From: Eubacterium sp. | GTDB lineage: Bacteria; Bacillota; Clostridia; Eubacteriales; Eubacteriaceae | Assembly: GCA_030524435.1 (NCBI GenBank) | Contig: JAUNGS010000013.1 | Coordinates: forward strand, 1-46,245 | Length of the DNA stretch: 46,245 bases | Reading direction: 5' to 3' | The notes under the pieces: generated by a model | Told to the model about the DNA's origin: nothing | The model's database searches: none | The model's input: only the letters and a program-made list of their open reading frames with translations | Shown: positions 31,926 to 39,681 of the stretch, in pieces | Numbering within the stretch: the first letter of the stretch is position 1 | Layout: every line of letters starts with the position of its first letter | Program-made: the position numbers and the translations under genes

Positions 31926-33266
31926 CTAATAGGCCGCCTCGTCGTAATAATCCGGCGCCGGATCGTTGAATTTCGTGTATTCTGGCAGCCAGGCCAGCTT
32001 CAGCCGCCCCGTGGGGCCGTTACGCTGCTTGGCAATGTCCAGCTCCGCAATATGGGGCTCCGCTTCCTTGTTGTAGTAATAGTCTCGGTATAAAAACATG
32101 ACCACGTCGGCATCCTGCTCGATGGATCCCGACTCCCTGAGGTCCGCCAGCACCGGGTGGTGGTCCGGTCTGGCGTCGGGGGCGCGGCTCAGCTGGGAGA
32201 GACAGATCAGCGGACAGTCCATTTCCCTGGCCAGGCCCTTGAGGCCTCTGGAAATCTCGGAGATCTCGTTTTGTCTGTTTTCAGCCTTGCCCCGGCCCGT
32301 CATGAGCTGGAGGTAGTCGATGAGGATAAGATCCAGCCCCCGCTCCGACTTCATCCGCCGGCACTTGGAGCGCACCTCCGACAGGGTGACCCCCGGGGTA
32401 TCGTCGATGTAGATTCCTGTGTTAAAAAGCCTGGTGTAGCCCAGAGAGATGCTGTCCCAATCCTCGGCGGTCAGCTCCCCCTTGCGGATCTTGTTGCTGT
32501 CCACCATGGCCTCGGCGCAGAGCATACGCTGGACCAGCTGCGCCCGGGACATTTCCAGACTGAAGATGGCCACCGAAGCATTTTCCTTGAGGGCTGCATT
32601 CTGGGCCAAATTCAGGGCGAAGGCCGTCTTCCCCATGGAGGGCCTGGCCGCCACAAAGATCAAGTCTGAGCGCTGGAGCCCTGAGGTATAGTGGTTGAGC
32701 TCCTCGAAGCCCGTGTTGAGGCCCGTCAGCTGTCCCTTGTTCTTTTCGATGAGCTCGATCTGGGTCATGGTCTCCCCCAGGGTGTCGGCGATGCTCACAA
32801 AGTTGCCCCGCTTTTTCCCCTGGGACACCCGGTAAATCCCCTGCTCAGCCCCCTCGATCACCGCCTCCACATCGTCGTACTGGCCGTAGCTCTCGTTGAG
32901 AATATCCGTGGCCGTTTTGATCAGCTCCCGGATCACCGATTTCTCCTGGACGATTTTACAGTACTCCTCGTAATTGGTGTACACGGGCACCTGGGCCACC
33001 AGATTGGCGATGTAGCCCGGCCCCCCAACTTCCTCGAGGATCCCCCGGTTCTTTAAAAGATTGACCAGGGTAACGCTGTCGATGGGCTTGCGCTCGTCGT
33101 GGAGGGCCAGCATGGTCTCGAAAATACGGGCGTTGGCCGTGCTGTAGAAGTCCTCCGGCGAGAGTATCTCCTCGGCCCGGGCAATATTGGATTCCTCCAG
33201 CAGAATCGCCCCCAGCACCGACTGCTCTGCTTCAAGGTTGTGGGGCGGTGTTTTGGGATTAATCAT
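31926..33266 (-). CDS. dnaB: Replicative DNA helicase DnaB
   Basis: This 446-residue hexameric helicase unwinds DNA at the fork. The N-terminal primase-interacting domain begins PHNLEAEQSVLGAILLEE. The Walker A motif ARPSMGKT is at residues 207-214. The Walker B region LILIDYLQLM and the arginine finger region follow. No intein is present. GGAGAGGAG lies upstream of the start. It is the helicase that the DnaD/DnaC pair (14825-16814) should load. A structured, terminator-like leader lies between rplI and this gene, so expression may be uncoupled from the rplI operon. Confidence 0.96.
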   Translation of the reverse strand: MINPKTPPHNLEAEQSVLGAILLEESNIARAEEILSPEDFYSTANARIFETMLALHDERKPIDSVTLVNLLKNRGILEEVGGPGYIANLVAQVPVYTNYEEYCKIVQEKSVIRELIKTATDILNESYGQYDDVEAVIEGAEQGIYRVSQGKKRGNFVSIADTLGETMTQIELIEKNKGQLTGLNTGFEELNHYTSGLQRSDLIFVAARPSMGKTAFALNLAQNAALKENASVAIFSLEMSRAQLVQRMLCAEAMVDSNKIRKGELTAEDWDSISLGYTRLFNTGIYIDDTPGVTLSEVRSKCRRMKSERGLDLILIDYLQLMTGRGKAENRQNEISEISRGLKGLAREMDCPLICLSQLSRAPDARPDHHPVLADLRESGSIEQDADVVMFLYRDYYYNKEAEPHIAELDIAKQRNGPTGRLKLAWLPEYTKFNDPAPDYYDEAAY

Positions 33267-33300
33267 CTTCCCATCTCCTCTCCGTGATTTTCACAGGTAT

Positions 33301-33377
33301 AAAAAGGCAGACGTTGGCCGCCATCCCCCGGGGTGTATTCTCCCCTGGGAGATGGCCGGCTCAGCTCCGCCTGCCTT
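33301..33377 (-). terminator. Two-part terminator or attenuator between rplI and dnaB
   Basis: On the minus strand an outer stem AGGCAG/CTGCCT (33371-33376 with 33305-33310) encloses a long inner hairpin built of GGCCATC..CCAGGGG and CCCCGGG..GATGGC segments. The structure runs straight into TTTTTAT. This is a good intrinsic terminator ending the yybS-gdpP-rplI unit. Because dnaB starts only 35 bases further on and no promoter fits between, it may be a regulated attenuator. Confidence 0.7.
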
Positions 33378-33403
33378 CAGGAATCATATGCGACCGGGTC
33401 TCT

Positions 33404-33853
33404 CTATTTTGCCGCCTCAACGACGACGGTCAGATTACCTTCCACACCGGCGTAGGTTTTGATGCGCACCTCGATGCGTCCCACATTTCTGATGGGGCTG
33501 TCCAGCGCCACCTTGCGCTTGTCCACCTTGATGCCCTCGGCTTTTTCTAAGGCCTCGGCGATGTCCTTGCTGGTGACGGAGCCGAAGAGCTTGCCGTCCT
33601 CACCAGCCTTTTCCACAATCTTTAAGGTGGTGTTGTCGATGGTCTTGGCCAGCTCGATGGCCGCCTGCTTTTCCTCAGCCTGCTGCTGACGCTTAAGCTC
33701 CTGCTGTCTTTCGGCCTCGGCAATATTTTCCTTGGTACCCGGCAGGCCCTTTTTATTTTTAATCAGGAAATTTCTGCCGTAGCCATCCTTGACATTGACG
33801 ATATCGCCGGCCTTTCCCACGTTTAGTACATCTTCTAGTAATACAACCTTCAT
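33404..33853 (-). CDS. rplI: Ribosomal protein L9
   Basis: This 149-residue large-subunit protein has the N-terminal rRNA-binding domain (MKVVLLEDVLNVGKAGDIVNVKDGYGRNFLI), a long connecting helix rich in Glu, Gln and Lys (about residues 45-80) and the C-terminal domain. The length is normal. AAAAAGGAGAA precedes the start. It lies 15 bases after gdpP in the classical yybS-yybT-rplI-dnaB order of Firmicutes. Confidence 0.97.
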   Translation of the reverse strand: MKVVLLEDVLNVGKAGDIVNVKDGYGRNFLIKNKKGLPGTKENIAEAERQQELKRQQQAEEKQAAIELAKTIDNTTLKIVEKAGEDGKLFGSVTSKDIAEALEKAEGIKVDKRKVALDSPIRNVGRIEVRIKTYAGVEGNLTVVVEAAK

Positions 33854-33868
33854 AGTATTCTCCTTTTT

Positions 33869-35884
33869 CTATTTCGTATTTTTAGACTGCACCGCAGCCT
33901 GTTCCCTTTCAATCTCACGCTCGGCGAAGTAGGCGTCGATGGCGTCCAAAAGCATCTCCTTGACCTCGTCGAGATCCTGGGCATCGGGCAGCTGTGCCCC
34001 GGCGATGGCCAGATGGCCGCCGCCCCCCAGCTTTTCCATAATCAGCTGAACATTGATCTCACCCAGAGACCTGCCGCTGATGAATATCCCCTCATCTGCC
34101 TTGAGCAGGATGAAGGAGGCGCTGATCCCCTTGATATTGAGCAGCTCGTCCGCCGCCTGAGCCGCAATGACCTTGGCAGATTCCGAGTGATCCTCGATAC
34201 AGGAGATGGCGATGGTATTTCTGTAGGTTTTGGCGTTTCTGACAGCCGCCGCCCGCAGGTTGTAGGTGACAAAGTCATCCTTGAGCATAGTTTTGGCGAT
34301 GATGGTGTCCGCCCCCTTGCGCCTCAGGTAGGAGGCCGCCTCAAAGGTTCTGACCCCGGTTTTCATGGTGAACATCTTGGTGTCCATGCACATCCCGGCC
34401 ATCAGGGCGTTGGCCTCAACCTCTGTCATGCTGTCCTTTTCGTCAAAGTACTGCAAAAGCTCCGTGATGAGCTCACAGGTGGAGGAGGCGTAAGCCTCGG
34501 TGTAGTTCAGCACGATCTTGCCGATGGAGCTGCCCGACCGTCTGTGGTGATCGATGACCACGGTCTGCTTGACCTGATCCACCAGCTCCGGCACCTCTAA
34601 ATACTCGCCATTCTGGGTGTCCACAATGATGAGCAGGGTGCCGCTGTCGATGTAATCCTCGGTTTCCTTGGGCTTGATAAAGGCGTCGCTGTAGCGCTCA
34701 TCCTCCATCAGGTACTCAAAGAGCTCCTTGATGCTGTAGTTGATTTCCTTGACCACGATTTTACTGGGCTTGCCCATGGCCTTGCAGGCTCCCAGGACTC
34801 CAACCGCTGCGCCGATACAGTCCATATCCGGCGTTTTATGGCCCATGATCAGCACGTTGCTGCTCTCCTTGATCAGCTCCTGGAGGCCGTGGGCCTTGAC
34901 CCTAGCCTTGACCTTGGTCCGTTTTTCTGTGGCCTCGGTGGCCCCGCCATAAAAGGCCATTTTTTCGTCCTGGCGCACCACCGCCTGGTCGCCGCCCCGG
35001 GCCAGGGCAATATCCAAAGCTGACCTGGAGAGCTCTTCGGCCTGGCGGATGCCCAAGGGCTCCTTGGAAATGCCGATGCCGATGCTCAGGGTCACCTGGG
35101 TTTTGCCCTCAAACTCCGTTTCGCGGATACAGTCGAGGATGGCAAAGCGTTCCTCCTCCAGCTTGTGCAGCTTTTCCTTCTCTAAAATCATCAGGTAGTG
35201 GTCATTTTCATACTGAATGATAAAGACCCCCAGATCCTTGGCCCACTCCGTCAGCTTCAGGTCAATTTTGCTCAGCACCGCCGAGCGCTCGTGGGTAGGC
35301 AGCTGCTCGATGATATCGTCGTAGTTGTCGATGAGAATATAGCAGAATACCGGCTCGTTGCGCTTGTAAATTTCATGCTGCTGCTTCTGAATCGTCACGT
35401 CGAAGAAATGCAGCAGCACGAGGTTTTCGTTGCCGTCGCTGAAGGTGTTGGACACAATGGTGTACTCCGTATCCTTGTAGGAAAAGGCATTTTCCCGCTG
35501 GCTGAGGAGGCTGTCCAGCTTGAGGTTTAGGGTCTCCTGAATCTTCTTCCTGTAAAAGCTGCAGCCGCCGTCGCCCTTTCTGAAGCTTTTGTCGAAATAC
35601 TGGTTATACCAGTAGATCTCTCCCGCCTCGTTGACGATGGCCATGGCGATGGGCAGCTCGTACATGCGCTCCTTGTTCAGGGCGTCCATGTCGCCGTAGA
35701 TTTTTTCGATGGTTCGCTGGAGCCGCTGGCTCGATACCTGATCCTGGTGCACCTGAAGGCCGTAGGCCAGGCCGCACAAAAGGATCCCCAGACACCCCAG
35801 GGGCAGGTTGTAGTACATCAGCACGACGGACACGAAAAATACGATCATGTACAGCCGTGCGTCGCTGGTCAGTCTCTCTTTCAT
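33869..35884 (-). CDS. gdpP: GdpP-type c-di-AMP phosphodiesterase
   Basis: This 671-residue membrane enzyme hydrolyses the second messenger c-di-AMP. Two N-terminal membrane helices (about residues 12-45) are followed by a PAS-like domain (about 55-150), a degenerate GGDEF domain (about 175-310) and the DHH/DHHA1 domain. Catalytic metal motifs are GHKTPDMDCIGAAVG (about 345-359) and VIDHHRRSG (about 440-448). The GGHLAIAGA substrate loop is near the C-terminus. The order and length match Bacillus GdpP/YybT. The ATG overlaps the yybS stop as ATGA, so translation is coupled. The gene links c-di-AMP control to the rplI-dnaB region. Confidence 0.93.
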   Translation of the reverse strand: MKERLTSDARLYMIVFFVSVVLMYYNLPLGCLGILLCGLAYGLQVHQDQVSSQRLQRTIEKIYGDMDALNKERMYELPIAMAIVNEAGEIYWYNQYFDKSFRKGDGGCSFYRKKIQETLNLKLDSLLSQRENAFSYKDTEYTIVSNTFSDGNENLVLLHFFDVTIQKQQHEIYKRNEPVFCYILIDNYDDIIEQLPTHERSAVLSKIDLKLTEWAKDLGVFIIQYENDHYLMILEKEKLHKLEEERFAILDCIRETEFEGKTQVTLSIGIGISKEPLGIRQAEELSRSALDIALARGGDQAVVRQDEKMAFYGGATEATEKRTKVKARVKAHGLQELIKESSNVLIMGHKTPDMDCIGAAVGVLGACKAMGKPSKIVVKEINYSIKELFEYLMEDERYSDAFIKPKETEDYIDSGTLLIIVDTQNGEYLEVPELVDQVKQTVVIDHHRRSGSSIGKIVLNYTEAYASSTCELITELLQYFDEKDSMTEVEANALMAGMCMDTKMFTMKTGVRTFEAASYLRRKGADTIIAKTMLKDDFVTYNLRAAAVRNAKTYRNTIAISCIEDHSESAKVIAAQAADELLNIKGISASFILLKADEGIFISGRSLGEINVQLIMEKLGGGGHLAIAGAQLPDAQDLDEVKEMLLDAIDAYFAEREIEREQAAVQSKNTK

Positions 35885-36870
35885 CGGTGATCCCCTCCAT
35901 TAAATGCCATAAAGCGCCGCAGATCCATATAGGCGTCCGCCAGCCCAACAAAAACCAGAAGATAGGAAAGCCACGAAAACAGAAAACAGACAGCCACCGC
36001 AAGGATCTTAAGCCCGGTGGATTCCTTTTTGCGTTTTCTGTTAATCAGCCAGAAAACAAAGCCCATGCCCATCAGACCGTAAACCATATAACAGATGGTC
36101 GTCAGGGTAAAGCTGTAGATTTCCGGAATAAATTCCCAATTAAAAAGATCAGCAAGGCCCAGGAAGGTGATGACGCACAGCATAAAAAACGCCAGGGACC
36201 TCGGCATTCGCCATTGACTCAGGGGCTTGAGCCTGTCCACGGGAAGCTTCAGACGCACCATCATCTTGTCGGTGATGATCACGTTGATCCAGCCGATGAT
36301 GAAGGGCGCCAGCAAAAAGCTTGCGGGAATCATCATCTTGATGACACGGCCCAGGGTATCCACCAATGTCGTCGCCGATTCAAGCTGCTCTGCCGAGAGC
36401 AGCTGCTGGGTGCTGGGGTCTGCGGCCAGACTCTGGTACATGGTCTGGATTTCCGCCATGCTCTGATCCACCGCCGCCGAAAATTCTGTGATGAAGTTCT
36501 GGCCAGTGATCAACTGAAGCAGCGCCAGAGACAGGGTGAGGGTCAGCAGGGATGCCACGTAGGACAAAGCCAGCCGGACAAAGCCGGACTTTTTGCTTCT
36601 GTAGGCCCAGCCCACCACACAGCCTGTGATCAGCAGGTACATCCCGCAGGACAGCGCAGACACCAGATCCATAAAGAAAATTAAAATCAGCGTCGCTGCG
36701 ATACCCGCAATGACCGCCACCTTCATGCCGTGCTTATTTGCCGCAATGGCTGCGGGCACGGGAATGAAAAAGTAGAAGATCATCAGAAATGGCACATAGT
36801 AGCTGAGCAGCGAAAAGATCACTGCCAGGGCACTGAGCATTGCGCCATCTGTCATCGCCTTTGTTTTCAT
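35881..36870 (-). CDS. yybS: YybS-like membrane protein (DUF2232)
   Basis: This 329-residue protein has about eight hydrophobic helices, and its N-terminus (MLSALAVIFSLLSYYVPF) is typical of the YybS/DUF2232 family. The biochemical function is unknown; it resembles small-molecule transporter components. It starts the yybS-gdpP-rplI unit, with ATGA overlap into gdpP. Expression probably starts at the extended -10 near 37008-37016. The conserved pairing with a c-di-AMP phosphodiesterase suggests a role linked to that signal, which is inference. Confidence 0.85.
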   Translation of the reverse strand: MKTKAMTDGAMLSALAVIFSLLSYYVPFLMIFYFFIPVPAAIAANKHGMKVAVIAGIAATLILIFFMDLVSALSCGMYLLITGCVVGWAYRSKKSGFVRLALSYVASLLTLTLSLALLQLITGQNFITEFSAAVDQSMAEIQTMYQSLAADPSTQQLLSAEQLESATTLVDTLGRVIKMMIPASFLLAPFIIGWINVIITDKMMVRLKLPVDRLKPLSQWRMPRSLAFFMLCVITFLGLADLFNWEFIPEIYSFTLTTICYMVYGLMGMGFVFWLINRKRKKESTGLKILAVAVCFLFSWLSYLLVFVGLADAYMDLRRFMAFNGGDHR

Positions 36871-37197
36871 TTATTTTGCCTTTCGTAGTTTACAAACTTG
36901 AATGATATTATGATACCAGCCTCACCTTTGAATAATTTTAAATGTCGGCGCACGAAACGTCGGCGGCGAGGCCTTTGCTCCGGTCAATTCCCCGAAGATA
37001 TCAATATATTATATCACAGTCCTCTAAAAAGGAACAGCTAAAGCGTTTGCAGGATTTCGCCCTGCCCCAGCGCCGAAATTTAATTGTTTTTAAAGGCTTG
37101 CCGTGGTAAAATGACCACAGTGCCAAGCCCTGCGGAAAGCAGGGCTTCATCCGAAAAAACGGGCCTGGGGCCCGATCATCTGTAAAGGAGGATCGCC
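36871..37197. other. Divergent intergenic region between yybS and degV
   Basis: There is no gene here. The left part holds a minus-strand extended -10 TGATATAAT (37008-37016) and a leader of about 130 bases for yybS. The right part holds the degV leader: a GGCTTG/CAAGCC arm pair around GTGGT/ACCAC, an AAGCCCTGC/GCAGGGCTT hairpin (37125-37133, 37139-37147) and a CGGGCC/GGCCCG hairpin (37160-37174). No T run follows these hairpins. A TGGTAAAAT extended -10 lies around 37104-37112. Confidence 0.5.
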
Positions 37198-38091
37198 ATG
37201 AGCATCCGATTTATTACCGACTCTATGTGCGACATCAGCGAGGATCTTCTGAGACGCTATAGCTTCGATATACTTCCCATCCCCATCACCCTGGGCGACA
37301 AAACCTGCTTCGACGGCATCGATATCACCCCGGAGATGGTGGTGGACTACGTCAGCCAAAACGGCGCCGTCAACTTTCCAAAAACCTCCCAGGTCCAGGC
37401 CGTGGCCTACCAGGAGACCTTCGAGAAGCATTTAAAAAACGGCGATGACATCATCTATTTAGCCCTGTCCTCAGGGCTTTCCGGCACCTACCAGACCGCC
37501 TCCCTCATCGCAGGCGATCTTTTGGAGCAATATCCCGACCGAAAAATCGCCATCGTCGATTCCAAGTGCGCCACTACCGGCATGGCTTTAATTCTCCACC
37601 AGGGCCTCAAGCTCGACAAGCTGGGCAAGCCCTTTGAGACCATCGTCGGGACCATGAATTTTCTGGCCCAGCACATCCAGATCTTCTTCTTGGTGGGCGA
37701 TATCAAGTGGCTGGCCAAGGGCGGGCGCATCAACAAAAACGTGGCCGCCATCGGGGATATGCTCAAGATCATCCCCATCCTCTATTTTAAGGACGGCCAG
37801 ATTTTGGCCTTCGATAAGGTCAGAGGGCAGAAAAAAGCCCTAAAAAAAATGCTCACCGCCGTCGACGAATGCATGCACGACAAAAACCAGATCGTCGGTT
37901 TCATCAACAGCACCGCCCCCGAGCTCCAGGACAAGGTGGTCAAGCAGCTGGGCAAGGAGATGGGCATCAAAAGCTTCCTGCTCCCCGAGGCCGGCGCCGG
38001 CAGCGCCCTCACCGTCCACATCGGCAAGGACTGTCTGGGGATTATGTTTTTTGATGCACTGCCCGAGGATTATATTCCGGTTTATCCGTAA
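37198..38091 (+). CDS. DegV family fatty-acid-binding protein
   Basis: This 297-residue protein matches the DegV/FakB family, which binds a fatty acid and presents it to fatty-acid kinase FakA for incorporation into phospholipids. The N-terminus SIRFITDSMCDISEDLL and the central SGLSGTYQTA ligand loop are typical. The C-terminal AGSALTVHIGKDCLGIMFF segment is also typical. AAAGGAGGA precedes the start. It is transcribed alone on the plus strand and ends at a strong hairpin. No fakA gene is in the window, so the role rests on family knowledge. Confidence 0.93.
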   Translation: MSIRFITDSMCDISEDLLRRYSFDILPIPITLGDKTCFDGIDITPEMVVDYVSQNGAVNFPKTSQVQAVAYQETFEKHLKNGDDIIYLALSSGLSGTYQTASLIAGDLLEQYPDRKIAIVDSKCATTGMALILHQGLKLDKLGKPFETIVGTMNFLAQHIQIFFLVGDIKWLAKGGRINKNVAAIGDMLKIIPILYFKDGQILAFDKVRGQKKALKKMLTAVDECMHDKNQIVGFINSTAPELQDKVVKQLGKEMGIKSFLLPEAGAGSALTVHIGKDCLGIMFFDALPEDYIPVYP

Positions 38092-38114
38092 AACAGCATT
38101 TTTCTGGCAAAAGC

Positions 38115-38160
38115 AAAAGCTCCAAATCTTTATTCATTGTTGAAAAGATTTGGAGCTTTT
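38115..38160. terminator. Bidirectional terminator between degV and amidohydrolase
   Basis: Perfect 17-base inverted repeat (38115-38131 and 38144-38160) around a 12-base loop, with A and T runs at the ends. It serves the convergent genes. Confidence 0.9.
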
Positions 38161-38167
38161 AATATGC

Positions 38168-39049
38168 TCATCGATACGCAGCAGGATCGATCCCCAAAAC
38201 CCGGCAGGAATTTTCAAAAAGCATCTCTTCGGTAAGCCCGCAGTCCTTAAGATAGCCCAGCTCCTGAAGGGTTGCTTCGCCGTGGGCCACCAGGGTTGCG
38301 CCGGAATCGCTGCCCAAAGCAATTTTCACCCCGGCCTTGTGGGCCCGCCGCACCTGCTTCTTGTGGTTTTCAAAGTAGCGCTTGGAAATTTCCCTGTAGG
38401 GCGCCAGAAAATGGTCCTTAGAGCAGGCGGCAATATTGGCAAAGGGCGCCAGGGTCGGCACCCAGATGCAGCCGGTCTCCTTGAGCACTGCGATGGCCTC
38501 GTCGTCGATGCAATAGCCGTGCTCCACGGTATCCGCCCCCGCCAGGGCCGACATTTTTACGCCCTGGGGAGTATTGACGTGGACCATCACCTTAAGGCCT
38601 GCGTCGTGGGCCCGGTCGATCATATAGACCAGCTCTTCACGGCTAAACTCCAGCCCTCCAGCGTCGCCGTAGGTCTCAAAGCTCATGATCCCCGACTGAA
38701 TGATCTTAATATGATCCGGCCCTTTAGAGAGCAGGCTGTCCATGGCTTTTTTGCAGTCTGATAAGTCCGAAAGCCCCTGGCCTAAAAAGCCGCCGTAATG
38801 CCCCTTTTTAAAAAGCGCCACCAGGGGCGTTTTAAAGATGATCCCCGCCTCCTGGGCAATCTCCTTAAAGACAGGGCCGACGCCGTATTTATCCCCGCCA
38901 TCACGAACAGCCCCTATGCCGTGTTCGACATAAAGGGCTGCTAAATTCTCAAACCAATGCTGACGCACCGCACTGGGGGCGGCCATCAGATTTTTTTCAA
39001 GCTGTCCAAGGCCGCTTAGGGCACAGTGGACATGACAGTCGATAAGCAT
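38168..39049 (-). CDS. Amidohydrolase family protein
   Basis: This 293-residue TIM-barrel metal hydrolase belongs to the amidohydrolase superfamily. The N-terminal metal motif is DCHVH (His6 and His8). Later metal-ligand His residues appear in VMVHVNTP and TVEHGY. The C-terminal Asp is in ALGSDSGATLV. Substrates in the superfamily include imides, pterins and cyclic amides. The start ATG overlaps the gcvH stop codon as TAATG, so translation is coupled to the H protein. The link to the folate/glycine-cleavage genes is suggestive but the substrate is unknown. Confidence 0.82.
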   Translation of the reverse strand: MLIDCHVHCALSGLGQLEKNLMAAPSAVRQHWFENLAALYVEHGIGAVRDGGDKYGVGPVFKEIAQEAGIIFKTPLVALFKKGHYGGFLGQGLSDLSDCKKAMDSLLSKGPDHIKIIQSGIMSFETYGDAGGLEFSREELVYMIDRAHDAGLKVMVHVNTPQGVKMSALAGADTVEHGYCIDDEAIAVLKETGCIWVPTLAPFANIAACSKDHFLAPYREISKRYFENHKKQVRRAHKAGVKIALGSDSGATLVAHGEATLQELGYLKDCGLTEEMLFENSCRVLGIDPAAYR

Positions 39050-39429
39050 TATTCAGCGATGGCCGCTTCGTATTCCGCCGCGTCAACCAGGTCGCCGATG
39101 CCTTCATCGTCGGTGATCTGAACCTTTAAAATCCAGTTTTCGTAGGCGTCTTCGTTGATAGCTTCGGGCTCGTCGTCCAACACTTCGTTGGCTTCCAATA
39201 CCTTGAAGGCAAAGGGCGCTTCCAGGGGAGAGGCTTTTTTGCCGGATTCTACGACGGAGAATTCATCGCCGCGTTCGAATTCATCGTCTTCTTCAGCCAG
39301 CTCTACAAAGAGGATATCCCCCATTTTTTCCTGGGCATAGTCGGTGATGCCGATGGTTGCTGTGTTGTCGTCGATGGCAACCCAGATGTGTTGTTCTTTA
39401 TCGTATTTTAATTCCTGTGGTACGCTCAT
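39049..39429 (-). CDS. gcvH: Glycine cleavage H-like lipoyl protein
   Basis: This 126-residue lipoyl carrier shuttles the aminomethyl group or reducing equivalents between glycine cleavage enzymes. The lipoylated lysine should be Lys64 in VVESGKKASPLEAP (the usual motif is ESVKAAS). The N-terminal HIWVAIDDNTATIGITDYAQ matches the family. The C-terminus is more acidic than usual. AAAAAGGAG precedes the start, and a promoter lies at 39465-39493. It is separated from lpd by a terminator-like hairpin. No gcvT or gcvP genes are in the window, a pattern known from Wood-Ljungdahl gene clusters of other acetogens. Confidence 0.88.
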   Translation of the reverse strand: MSVPQELKYDKEQHIWVAIDDNTATIGITDYAQEKMGDILFVELAEEDDEFERGDEFSVVESGKKASPLEAPFAFKVLEANEVLDDEPEAINEDAYENWILKVQITDDEGIGDLVDAAEYEAAIAE

Positions 39430-39464
39430 TTCGTATCTCCTTTTTCAATATTTTACTTGGTATA

Positions 39465-39493
39465 AATATATCATGTTAAACGTATAAATACAA
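39465..39493 (-). promoter_or_regulatory. Promoter of gcvH-amidohydrolase
   Basis: On the minus strand TTGTAT (39488-39493), 17-base spacer, TATATT (39465-39470) with an extended TGA. Confidence 0.6.
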
Positions 39494-39551
39494 GGCATTT
39501 TCACGCCCCAAGCTGTACAAATATCAATGCATTTTACAGACAGGCAACGGG

Positions 39552-39622
39552 AATAAAAATTAAGCTGCCCAGGGCCTTCCCAGCCGCACACCTCCTGGGT
39601 GACTGGAGAAAACCTGGGCAGC
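39552..39622 (-). terminator. Structured terminator after lpd
   Basis: GCTGCCCAGG (39564-39573) pairs with CCTGGGCAGC (39613-39622), with a further CCCAG/CTGGG pair inside. On the minus strand it is followed by TTAATTTTTATT. It ends the methyl-branch operon after lpd. A second hairpin (GACGATG/CATCGTC, 39626-39644) lies between it and the lpd stop codon. Confidence 0.65.
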
Positions 39623-39681
39623 CTGGACGATGAAAGGCATCGTCGGATTGTAGTATTAAAAGCTTAATCCGCCTTTACAAA

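Noticed and set aside
39430-39551. Glycine riboswitch upstream of gcvH
   Set aside because: The leader after the promoter is only about 30 bases and lacks the conserved glycine aptamer elements.
39575-39650. ZTP-type riboswitch suggested by GTGACTGG and CCTGGGCA on the plus strand
   Set aside because: The two motifs are only about 25 bases apart, the CCGCCTGGGC core is incomplete, and no plus-strand gene follows. The bases are explained by the terminator of lpd.
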